The translations under genes and the position numbers were made by a program. This document shows, piece by piece, positions 1-5,942 of a stretch of DNA of 5,942 nt. The stretch is from Chloroflexota bacterium (GTDB taxonomy: Bacteria > Chloroflexota > Ktedonobacteria > Ktedonobacterales > JACDGC01). Location: positions 1-5,942 of the forward strand of contig JAKAOI010000162.1 of the NCBI GenBank assembly GCA_021812265.1. The letters are read 5' to 3'. The notes beneath the pieces are model-generated. The model was given only the letters and a program-made list of their open reading frames with translations, was not told the DNA's origin and did not search any database. Numbering within the stretch: position 1 is the first letter of the stretch; each line of letters starts with the position of its first letter.

Positions 1-1426
1 CCGATCTAGTAACAAAGCTGCTTGTTGATTGATCAAACAATAGCGCGGCGCCGGGAATAACCTTAATATCACTATAAGAACGTTCTGAAAGTTCCGCAAC
101 AGACAGCTCAGCCTTTGAATCTCCGGAGAATTGCTCCAATTGCCGCATAGGCAGTTTCCGAAAAGTTGGTGTCATAATCTTAATAACATCATTATTAAAT
201 TCCGGCGCCGGCTTCACCTGTGGCAGAATATAGGGCATTTTATTGGTAGCAATATTATCGGTGGTTATGGCCAAAGTTTCCTGTGTTACACGTAACGGCT
301 TATCAGGCCGCAAGCGTTTTGCCTCACGTTCCAGCTCTGCGGCTTCTTGAAAAGAAGATCGCAGCCGCAGCAGCGCCGCCAATTTTTCATAAGAATCGGC
401 CAGAAACGGATTCAGTTCAATTGCTTTACGATAGTGTTCCTCAGCGGCTTCATAGCGGCCATTTTTCTTCATAATATCACCATACACACTTTGCGCCGAA
501 CCAAAGCCAGGCCAAATTTGTATGGCAAGCCGCACATGGTACGCCGCGTCGGCGGCTTCATTCTGTTCTAAGCAAGCGCGGGCAAACACCGTGTGCAAAA
601 AGGGATTATCCGGTGACGTAAATACCGATTGTTTCAGTAACGTATACGCTTCTTTCACTTGGCCATAATCCAGCAGCGCCTCGCCATATGGCGCAATAAT
701 TCGGGGAGAATGCGGATTTTGCTGTATCATTGCCATATACATTTCAATCGCTTCAGAATAGCGCCGCGCTTGGGTATGCACATAAGCTAATGTTAACTGC
801 GATTCAAACAGCCGCAATATGCGGGGATTTTGCGCGGCCAAAATCGCTTCAGCTTCTGCAATGCGCCCCTGTGCGGCCATTACATACGCCAGCCCAGTTA
901 ATGGAATCTCCAACTGCATTGCTTGCGCGGTTTGATACGCTCTTTCTGCTTCGGGATATCGCTGAGAAATACGGCACACATCACCCAATGTTTTAAATGT
1001 GTTTGCCGCGGCGTTTTCAACAGAAGCGGCGGCAAACGCTGTTTCATACGCCAAATCATACTTCGCGGCGCCTAAGTACGCCATCGCCAAAATCCGTTTT
1101 GGCAAATCTTCTGCCTTCCATTTCAGCAGCGCAGATTGCAGCTCTGCCCTCGCCTCGCTTTGATAGCCTTGCAAGCCCAAAGCATAAATTCGTAACAGCG
1201 CCGGAGCGGGTGTTTCCGGTGTTTTTTGCGCGGCAAACTGAAACTGTTTTATTGCCGGTTCGTATTGTTCATCTTCCAGCAAAGCAAGCCCATATTTCAT
1301 GGCCTCAATTGCAGCGTCGCGCTGTTTGCCATATTTTCGGCGCTGAAAAAACTCTTTCGGCCAAAGTATGCGCCCCAAAACCAAAACAACAGCAGCCGCT
1401 GCAATAATTATTCCATTTATGACCAC
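1..1426 (-). CDS. Membrane-anchored TPR-repeat protein, C-terminus beyond window
   Basis: The reading frame is open from a GTG at 1426-1424 to the left edge of the window (475 codons, no stop), so the C-terminus is missing. GTG is the only usual start codon available: the frame has a stop (TGA) at 1441-1439 and no ATG before the hydrophobic segment, and a GAGG at 1440-1437 lies 10 bases upstream. Residues 1-22 are a hydrophobic stretch (INGIIIAAAAVVLVLG) followed by basic residues (KEFFQRRKYGKQR), so it is probably a signal anchor. Tetratricopeptide repeats cover roughly residues 35-374. The clearest is at 309-340 (G..A...G...KNGRYEAAEEHYRKAIELNP), with others near 141-170, 176-201, 206-238, 241-272, 275-306 and 343-374. 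TPRs mediate protein-protein contacts. Residues 375-475 are proline- and charge-containing, not TPR-like, and I do not recognise them. The gene starts 17 bases after the M55 peptidase stop, which suggests cotranscription. A cytochrome c biogenesis CcmI-like role was considered but nothing specific supports it. Confidence 0.88.
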   Translation of the reverse strand, partial: MVINGIIIAAAAVVLVLGRILWPKEFFQRRKYGKQRDAAIEAMKYGLALLEDEQYEPAIKQFQFAAQKTPETPAPALLRIYALGLQGYQSEARAELQSALLKWKAEDLPKRILAMAYLGAAKYDLAYETAFAAASVENAAANTFKTLGDVCRISQRYPEAERAYQTAQAMQLEIPLTGLAYVMAAQGRIAEAEAILAAQNPRILRLFESQLTLAYVHTQARRYSEAIEMYMAMIQQNPHSPRIIAPYGEALLDYGQVKEAYTLLKQSVFTSPDNPFLHTVFARACLEQNEAADAAYHVRLAIQIWPGFGSAQSVYGDIMKKNGRYEAAEEHYRKAIELNPFLADSYEKLAALLRLRSSFQEAAELEREAKRLRPDKPLRVTQETLAITTDNIATNKMPYILPQVKPAPEFNNDVIKIMTPTFRKLPMRQLEQFSGDSKAELSVAELSERSYSDIKVIPGAALLFDQSTSSFVTRS

Positions 1427-1436
1427 AAAACATACG

Positions 1437-1440
1437 CCTC
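1437..1440 (-). promoter_or_regulatory. Ribosome binding site deciding the GTG start of the TPR gene
   Basis: GAGG on the minus strand, 10 bases before the GTG at 1426-1424. It overlaps the very end of the spacer after the peptidase stop. The ATGs at 1442-1440 and 1433-1431 belong to another frame that stops within about 45 codons, so they are not the start of the TPR protein. Confidence 0.6.
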
Positions 1441-1443
1441 ATT

Positions 1444-2280
1444 TCATTCCACCAGCGATCGGGTTATTTGCACAACGCCAACAAACGAGCGAAAAACAGC
1501 TAAATAATCATCCCCTGTTAAGATTGCCGTCCGCTTGTGGTTTTTGTCAAGCTCTATACCCCGAATAACTGCGCACGCGGCAGCCATATCGGCTGTGAGA
1601 AACGTAATTTCCATAGTAATTTGCGGACCAAAAGAGGGGATAACCCGCAACGCGCGCAGATCTCTTTGCAGCGATTGCGCTGTTTTTTCCTTAAGAATAG
1701 CACAGGCCTTTTCCGGATGCAACGATAGCGCCGCAAAACGGGTAATGGATTGTTTTACCTGCGCCGGTGTTACATCCGGCGCCCAATTGATAAATTCTTC
1801 TATAGTATCGGTGTCACCGCTAATTAACGCTATAGGAACTTGATAATACGCCGCCACAAGCGCGTTAATAGCCGATTCACCTACAACCTCACCATTTATT
1901 TTTACTTCCCAGATTGCCCGTGGATTATAGGTGTGGCTTAACAACGCGCGAGCGCCCATCGAGCCATGGTAGCCGATAAACAGCGCGGCGTCAAAAGAAG
2001 CGTCTAGCCCTTCCATCATATACATTGGCTTATGCCGCCCGGTTAAGGATGAGGCTCCGCCGTGAAGCGCAGCGGGATCAAAATTGCGCATAGCGCCGTG
2101 AGAATCGTTCACCAAAATATCAGCCGATTCATCTGCCATCAAAACACCGTCTATCACCGCGTTTAGCTCCCGGGTAAGTAAAGACCGGCCAAGCGCATAA
2201 TCATCACCGGAGCTGCGTATTTGCTCCCAGTCCGAAACGCCGGCAATACCTTCGGCGTCTATCGAAATAAAAATTTTCAT
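1444..2280 (-). CDS. M55-family D-aminopeptidase (DppA-like)
   Basis: Zinc-dependent D-aminopeptidase, 278 residues, close to the 274 of Bacillus subtilis DppA. Members of this family cleave N-terminal D-amino acids from short peptides such as D-Ala-D-Ala. All known active-site positions of DppA can be matched: D8 and E10 in the N-terminal IDAEG, H61 in NDSHG, H105 in GYHG, H116 in LLSHTYN, and E135 in VVGES. They correspond to DppA D8, E10, H60, H104, H115 (nucleophile) and E133. No signal peptide is visible, so it should act in the cytoplasm. I chose the ATG at 2280, six bases after AGGCGG at 2287-2292, rather than the in-frame TTG at 2283, because the family begins MKIFIS. The gene lies 90 bases after the kinase stop and 17 bases before the TPR gene. 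A likely role is recycling of D-Ala-containing peptides from cell-wall turnover or imported peptides; that part is inference, as no peptide transporter gene is seen here. Confidence 0.93.
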   Translation of the reverse strand: MKIFISIDAEGIAGVSDWEQIRSSGDDYALGRSLLTRELNAVIDGVLMADESADILVNDSHGAMRNFDPAALHGGASSLTGRHKPMYMMEGLDASFDAALFIGYHGSMGARALLSHTYNPRAIWEVKINGEVVGESAINALVAAYYQVPIALISGDTDTIEEFINWAPDVTPAQVKQSITRFAALSLHPEKACAILKEKTAQSLQRDLRALRVIPSFGPQITMEITFLTADMAAACAVIRGIELDKNHKRTAILTGDDYLAVFRSFVGVVQITRSLVE

Positions 2281-2286
2281 CAAATG

Positions 2287-2292
2287 CCGCCT
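2287..2292 (-). promoter_or_regulatory. Ribosome binding site of the M55 peptidase
   Basis: AGGCGG on the minus strand with six bases before the ATG at 2280-2278. This is adequate spacing for the ATG and too short for the TTG three bases earlier, so it favours the shorter reading (278 residues). Confidence 0.55.
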
Positions 2293-2330
2293 GCTTTCAC
2301 AAAAATGTACATCAAAAATATTTTGGCGCG

Positions 2331-2345
2331 AATTATTTAATAATT
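2331..2345. repeat. Perfect AT-rich palindrome between kinase and peptidase genes
   Basis: AATTATTTAATAATT: two 7-base arms around one central base, in the 90-base gap upstream of the peptidase gene. It could be an operator for a dimeric regulator. It is not followed by a T-run typical of a terminator, and AT-rich palindromes arise easily by chance in intergenic DNA. Confidence 0.35.
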
Positions 2346-2370
2346 AGGCAGTAGCATATTTTGAACAAGA

Positions 2371-3585
2371 TCACTGCTTACCGGCAGAAAATGTCAGGCT
2401 GCACACCGAACCTTCGCCGGGTTGTGTTTCAACACGAAAATCGGCGCCCGTTAACCGGGCAATAGCTTGAACCGTTAACACACCTATCGGCAATCCGGGA
2501 TTCTCCGCCAAAAGCTGCGCAGGCAATGTGGCGGCGCCTTTTTGCAAAATATGCAGCGTATCATCGCTAAAACCAACCCCAGTGTCTTTCACGCCAAGAA
2601 CAGTAGTATTCTGTTCCGTTCGGGCAAATAACACCACAGATCCGTTTTTAGTATTAAACTTTATGGCGTTGATCGTTAAATTTAATAACGCGCGCCATAA
2701 CATTTGCATATCACAAAACACAACTGTTGCGTCATCGGCCTCAATAAGCAGACGCACATGTTCCGAATCGGCGGCGCGCTGCAGTTGCTGCGCGATATCA
2801 GCCAGCACAGGCAGCGCTTGTATTTTTGTGATATTTACGACATGTTTTTTTAAATTATCTTGTAAAAGAAAATGTAAATTTTCAATATATTCCATCATCT
2901 CCAAGGCGCTGATATGCGCATATCCCAGCATTTCACGCTGTTGAATATTTAAATCTCCCGCATCGCCACTGATAACCATCTCAAGAAAGCCGTGCACTGC
3001 ATTTACCCGATTCCGCAGTTTATGGGTAACCTCTGAAATAAAGATAGTATCCTGATTTTCACTTTGAGCAATGGCGCGCATAGATGTATCGTTTGTTAGT
3101 GTAAAAGCAATTGCGGCGTTTAATTTCGGCAGATGATCCAGCGCAGCCTGAACATTCTGCTGCGAAAATGCGCCATCATTTCGTTCAAACGCTAAGGAGA
3201 TAATGGCGTCTAACGGCGTATAGTCTGCATAGACAATGATATACTGCCGATGCGATGAACGGAAGCGTGTTTCATAGATGTGCGCTTTTGCGCTGAAGTG
3301 CGGCGCTTGTATCGCCGCGTGCACCAAGCGCTGTTTTTTAGGTGAAGAAAGTGTATCGCGGCTGTCCGATTCCGGCAAGGTAAAATTTGCGGCGCCGCAA
3401 ATATATCGCGGTGTATGTTCTATAATCATAATGGCGCAGCCTGCGTCGGCAGTAATTGCCTTGGCAATTGCGCGAACTTGCGCGCGGAACGCGGAATCTG
3501 CGCGCAGCAAAGCCAGCGCCCGTTGTGAAGAAATTGCCTGAGTTTCCGATATAAAATCCTGCGGAAGTTGTGCTTGTACAGCCAT
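2371..3585 (-). CDS. Soluble sensor histidine kinase with GAF-like sensor domain
   Basis: Predicted two-component sensor kinase of 404 residues, without a transmembrane segment and so cytoplasmic. Residues about 25-165 resemble a GAF-type domain: a predicted alpha/beta fold ending in a helix that would lead into the dimerisation domain. This is my reading of the pattern and less certain than the rest. The dimerisation helix carries H188 in EVTHKLRNRVNAVHGF. The ATP-binding domain follows: N box with N302 and N306 (LLNLTINAIKF), G1 box DTGVGF at 334-339, and a G2-like stretch GLPIGV at 364-369. Oddities: residue 189 after the histidine is lysine where HisKA kinases have E or D, residue 193 is R instead of the usual proline, no F box is evident, and the G2 box lacks its GxGLGL pattern. 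I prefer ATG 3585, with GGA nine bases upstream at 3595-3597, over the TTG at 3594. It begins 41 bases after the OmpR-type regulator stop, so the two are a natural pair. Confidence 0.85.
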   Translation of the reverse strand: MAVQAQLPQDFISETQAISSQRALALLRADSAFRAQVRAIAKAITADAGCAIMIIEHTPRYICGAANFTLPESDSRDTLSSPKKQRLVHAAIQAPHFSAKAHIYETRFRSSHRQYIIVYADYTPLDAIISLAFERNDGAFSQQNVQAALDHLPKLNAAIAFTLTNDTSMRAIAQSENQDTIFISEVTHKLRNRVNAVHGFLEMVISGDAGDLNIQQREMLGYAHISALEMMEYIENLHFLLQDNLKKHVVNITKIQALPVLADIAQQLQRAADSEHVRLLIEADDATVVFCDMQMLWRALLNLTINAIKFNTKNGSVVLFARTEQNTTVLGVKDTGVGFSDDTLHILQKGAATLPAQLLAENPGLPIGVLTVQAIARLTGADFRVETQPGEGSVCSLTFSAGKQ

Positions 3586-3626
3586 AACATTCAATCCATT
3601 CTATGAACATAATAAGATATTTATTA

Positions 3627-4319
3627 CTATTGATTTGAAAATTTGTATCCCACACCACGCACAGTAAGGATATATTGCGGTTTGCTGGGATTTTTTTCCA
3701 GCTTCGAACGCAGCTTGCGAATATATGAATCAACAATGTTGCTGTCACCAATGTATGTGTCACCCCAAACAGCGTAAAGAAGATCATCGCGAGAAATACC
3801 GCTATCCGGATGAGACATAAGCTGTTTCAGCAGTTTCATTTCGGTTGGAGTAAGTATAATGGTTTTGCCGGTTTGCATAACCACAGTCAATTCACTGATA
3901 TTCAGTTCCAGCGATTTCATTTTTATTACTTGGCTGGCCGCCACATGGCCGCGATACACTCTATTCAGCACAGTTTTCACCCTAGCCGCCAGCAACGCAG
4001 GGGTAAACGGTTTTGTAATATAGTCATCTGCGCCGAGGGCCAGACCTTTAATTTCATCTTCAGTTTCTTTCCTGGCGGTAATAAAAATAACCGGAACATC
4101 CTTATCCAATTCGCGAATTTTGCGATACAGCTCAAAGCCGTCTAATCTTTTGGCTCCGAAATTAATATCCAATAAGAATAACTGCGGCATTGATCGCTGA
4201 ATTAATTGCAACGCGCCATCCGGGTTATCAATTTCATCAACATCATAGCCTTCGCAGTTCATCAAATATTTAATCATTTGGCGATTATATTTTTCGTCTT
4301 CAACGATGAGTATCCGCAT
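3627..4319 (-). CDS. OmpR/PhoB-type DNA-binding response regulator
   Basis: Two-domain response regulator of 230 residues, the normal length for the OmpR/PhoB family. The receiver domain (about 1-120) has the acidic pair E7-D8, the phosphoacceptor D51 (LFLLDIN), T81 (IFITA) and K103 (ITKPF). The C-terminal winged helix (about 133-230) shows LTPTEMKLLKQL, the recognition-helix region NIVDSYIRKLRSKLE and the wing end VRGVGYKF. It should bind direct-repeat DNA as a phosphorylated dimer and activate or repress sigma70 promoters. The loop after D51 reads DINFGAKRLDG, two residues longer than the usual D-x-x-x-P-x-x-D-G and with G in place of the conserved proline. GGAGG at 4332-4336 lies 12 bases before the ATG, rather far. 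The kinase gene downstream is the likely phosphodonor (inferred from adjacency). Confidence 0.95.
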   Translation of the reverse strand: MRILIVEDEKYNRQMIKYLMNCEGYDVDEIDNPDGALQLIQRSMPQLFLLDINFGAKRLDGFELYRKIRELDKDVPVIFITARKETEDEIKGLALGADDYITKPFTPALLAARVKTVLNRVYRGHVAASQVIKMKSLELNISELTVVMQTGKTIILTPTEMKLLKQLMSHPDSGISRDDLLYAVWGDTYIGDSNIVDSYIRKLRSKLEKNPSKPQYILTVRGVGYKFSNQ

Positions 4320-4331
4320 GGATAATCTGCG

Positions 4332-4336
4332 CCTCC
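4332..4336 (-). promoter_or_regulatory. Ribosome binding site of the OmpR-type regulator
   Basis: GGAGG on the minus strand, 12 bases before the ATG at 4319-4317. The match is strong but the spacing is longer than usual. No other in-frame start is nearer, and the encoded MRILIVEDE is the expected beginning of a receiver domain, so the start is secure. Confidence 0.55.
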
Positions 4337-4453
4337 AGGCAATTTTGTTTTCAAATCTGCGGGATTAAAACATTGAAAAACGGCGCCCAAACTGATGGAA
4401 ACTTCGTTCATTTTTCTTCTGCCGGTTTGAAGTGTTACAGTTATTTTTAGTTT

Positions 4454-4481
4454 AGTATACAAAAAAAAGCCGGAATAACAA
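4454..4481 (-). promoter_or_regulatory. Candidate sigma70 promoter for the OmpR-type regulator operon
   Basis: On the minus strand, TTGTTA (4481-4476; four of six bases of the -35 consensus) is followed after 16 bases by TATACT (4459-4454; five of six of the -10 consensus). Initiation would fall near 4447, giving a leader of about 127 bases before the ATG at 4319. It reads toward the OmpR-type gene, kinase, peptidase and TPR gene. The T-run lies inside its spacer. This is a consensus match by eye, not a proven start. Confidence 0.45.
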
Positions 4482-4503
4482 AGCTCAAGGGATAAATGGC
4501 GAT

Positions 4504-5934
4504 TTAATCCAATGTATCCGCCAAGTGATATTTGCGCAGCCTATGTCGCAGAATATCTGGGGTAAGGCCCAGTTTAGCGGCGGCTTCTTTCCGAACTCCG
4601 CCCGATTCAGCGACGGTTTTATCTAAAATAATTTTTTCTATCGACGCCAAAAAAGTATCGATAGCAGGAAATTGTCGGTATGGCATCGCGTCTATCCAGC
4701 GTTCAGCATGGTCATCAGGTGAATATCTCCGGGCATTTTCTGCAGAGCGGGCGGTAAGCTCCGGAGCTAAATGTTCGGGCAAAATCATAGATCCCGGACA
4801 CATAATTAAGGCGCGTTCAATAATATTGCGCAGTTGACGGATATTGCCGGGCCAATGATATTGTAAAATTGCGCGCAAAGCCGATTCACTGATTTTGCAT
4901 TTCGGTTTGCCCAATTCGCGGCCAAGCGTGGCCATAAAATACGCCGTAAACAGGGGGATATCTTCGGGCCGTTCGCGCAAGGGAGGGATACGCAGAGTAA
5001 TAACATTCAATCGATAATACAAATCACGGCGAAACTCATTATTTTCTATGGCGCCTTCCAAATCTTTTAAGGTTGCCGCAATCACCCGTGTATCCACCTT
5101 AATTTCTCGCTCGCCGCCAATACGATAAAAAGACCGCTGATCGAGCGCGCGCAATAAATTTGGCTGAAGTTTCAGCGGCAGTTCGCCGATTTCATCTAAA
5201 AACAATGTCCCTGTATGCGCCAATTCAAAATCGCCGCGCCGCAAAGCTCGGGCGTCGGTAAATGAAAATGGCTCATGGCCAAAAAGTTGATCTTCTATAA
5301 GTGTTTCCGTCATTCCGCCACAGTTCACCGCAATAAAAGGCCCATGAGAGCGCTTGCTGAGTGTGTGGATAGCGCGCGCAATCACTTCTTTGCCTGTTCC
5401 GTTTTCCCCAATCAGCAAGGCAGAGCTGTTTGAAGGCGCAATTTGCTCTACAGTTTTCCATAGCTGCGCCATCGCTTCACTGGAGCCGCGGACAGGAACA
5501 TCTTTGCGATTCAAAACCTCACGGCGTAAAAACATAGCTTCACGGCGCAGCGCGTTCATATTCAACGCGCGATTTATGGCAACCTCCAGCGCCTCAAACG
5601 TGTAAGGTTTCTCCAAAAAGTCAATCGCGCCAAGTTGCATAGCTTTAACTGCTGTTGGCGTATTACTGAATTTTGTCAGCATAATAGCGGGGGTATCGGG
5701 CGCAATTTGCAACATAGCCTGCAGCACATCTAAGCCGGTGCCATCAGGCAGTTGATAATCCAGCAGCGCCAATGTACATTCGTAGTGGCGCAGCTTTTCT
5801 ATTGCCTGTTCAACATTTTCAGCAATCACCGGTTCAGCGTTGCGCGCCGCCAAAAATCGGGCGGCGTAATCTGCCTGCACCGGGTCATCTTCAACAATTA
5901 AAATATGTTCATGCGCTAAAGAAAGAATATCCAT
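4504..5934 (-). CDS. NtrC-family AAA+ response regulator lacking the GAFTGA motif
   Basis: Response regulator of 476 residues with the three NtrC domains. Receiver, about 8-125: acidic pocket E15-D16-D17, phosphoacceptor D59 (LALLDYQLPDG), T87 and K109. AAA+ domain, about 148-380: Walker A GENGTGKE at 176-183, Walker B TLFLDE at 243-248, arginine-finger region FRRDLYYRLN at 301-310, and the sensor II motif WPGNIRQLRN at 361-370. Fis-type helix-turn-helix, about 445-473: GGVRKEAAAKLGL, then a recognition-helix region DILRHRLRKY. The family normally hydrolyses ATP to remodel sigma54 RNA polymerase through a GAFTGA loop, but here the loop reads FSFTDA (223-228). ATPase motifs are intact, so this is probably a real regulator with changed promoter partner rather than a decayed gene. 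ATG 5934 gives the expected short run before the first receiver strand; only eight upstream bases are visible and they lack a ribosome site or stop, so an earlier start cannot be excluded. Confidence 0.93.
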   Translation of the reverse strand: MDILSLAHEHILIVEDDPVQADYAARFLAARNAEPVIAENVEQAIEKLRHYECTLALLDYQLPDGTGLDVLQAMLQIAPDTPAIMLTKFSNTPTAVKAMQLGAIDFLEKPYTFEALEVAINRALNMNALRREAMFLRREVLNRKDVPVRGSSEAMAQLWKTVEQIAPSNSSALLIGENGTGKEVIARAIHTLSKRSHGPFIAVNCGGMTETLIEDQLFGHEPFSFTDARALRRGDFELAHTGTLFLDEIGELPLKLQPNLLRALDQRSFYRIGGEREIKVDTRVIAATLKDLEGAIENNEFRRDLYYRLNVITLRIPPLRERPEDIPLFTAYFMATLGRELGKPKCKISESALRAILQYHWPGNIRQLRNIIERALIMCPGSMILPEHLAPELTARSAENARRYSPDDHAERWIDAMPYRQFPAIDTFLASIEKIILDKTVAESGGVRKEAAAKLGLTPDILRHRLRKYHLADTLD

Positions 5935-5942
5935 AATTATGG

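Larger units (their letters stand above)
4320..4503. other. Intergenic region between the two response regulator genes
   Basis: This 184-base spacer is the longest non-coding stretch in the window. It is AT-rich around 4441-4482 and contains the promoter candidate, an eight-base T-run on the minus strand (4461-4468), two 10-base-spaced AACT motifs and the ribosome binding site of the OmpR-type gene. A short minus-strand frame crosses it but is not convincing as a gene. I see no sigma54 -24/-12 element (GG and GC at the expected spacing) in it. Confidence 0.6.

Noticed and set aside
1535..1843. Plus-strand open frames opposite the peptidase gene, and similar ones opposite the TPR, kinase and regulator genes (for example 997-1407 and 2528-2944).
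   Set aside because: They lie antisense to well-supported genes, and their translations look like shadow products with irregular composition and no domain pattern.
2284..2370. Promoter in the gap before the peptidase (TTGTTC with downstream AT-rich hexamers).
   Set aside because: The -35 matches only three of six consensus bases, and several overlapping AT-rich hexamers could serve as -10, so no specific promoter can be named.
3592..3594. TTG start for the kinase gene, adding three residues.
   Set aside because: The GGA at 3595-3597 directly abuts this TTG, while it is nine bases from the ATG at 3585, so the ATG start is preferred.
4274..4462. Short minus-strand frame in the leader of the OmpR-type gene, with an internal ATG at 4411 preceded by AGAAG.
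   Set aside because: The frame overlaps the start of the regulator gene out of frame, its product has no recognisable features, and its far start is TTG. A regulatory upstream peptide is possible but nothing shows it.
4461..4485. Possible rho-independent terminator after the NtrC-like gene: GAGC...GGCTT followed by eight T residues on the minus strand.
   Set aside because: The stem would be only about four base pairs, one of them a wobble, with a large loop. The T-run is better explained as the spacer of the promoter candidate. Termination here is not excluded but not supported.
1..5942. tRNA or rRNA genes, CRISPR repeats, insertion sequences, attachment sites or sigma54 promoters.
   Set aside because: I saw no repeated array, transposase, terminal inverted repeats or RNA gene signature. 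The window is almost entirely filled by the five coding regions, and the spacers have no GG-N10-GC element that I could accept.

Overview
The window holds five genes, all on the minus strand, so transcription runs from the right edge to the left. In transcription order they are: an NtrC-type AAA+ response regulator (5934-4504), an OmpR-type winged-helix response regulator (4319-3627), a soluble sensor histidine kinase with a GAF-like N-terminus (3585-2371), an M55-family D-aminopeptidase of the DppA type (2280-1444), and a membrane-anchored TPR-repeat protein (1426 to beyond base 1, C-terminus missing). There is no plus-strand gene, RNA gene, mobile element or CRISPR array that I can support.

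The organism looks like a Gram-negative bacterium of moderate GC content, most likely a proteobacterium. The reasons are the NtrC-type regulator with a Fis-type helix-turn-helix, the Shine-Dalgarno-like starts and the frequent GCG/GGC codons. An alphaproteobacterium is possible, because AAA+ regulators without the GAFTGA loop are known there. I cannot assign a genus, and the assignment is inference.

Layout: the NtrC-like gene is separated from the rest by a 184-base gap (4320-4503), which carries a good sigma70-type promoter candidate reading into the OmpR-type gene. The next four genes follow with gaps of 41, 90 and 17 bases and no convincing terminator between them, so they may form one transcript. 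The 90-base gap before the peptidase contains a perfect AT-rich 15-base palindrome.

Taken together this is a signalling module of one cytoplasmic kinase and two response regulators of different output class, next to a D-amino-acid peptidase and a TPR scaffold anchored in the inner membrane. Two components depart from their families. The NtrC-like protein keeps its ATPase motifs but has FSFTDA where sigma54 activators have GAFTGA. The kinase keeps its histidine but has lysine instead of an acid just after it and a poor G2 box. The simplest reading is a regulator that no longer works through sigma54, and a kinase with altered catalysis. What the module senses, and whether the peptidase and TPR protein are targets or only neighbours, cannot be told from this sequence.
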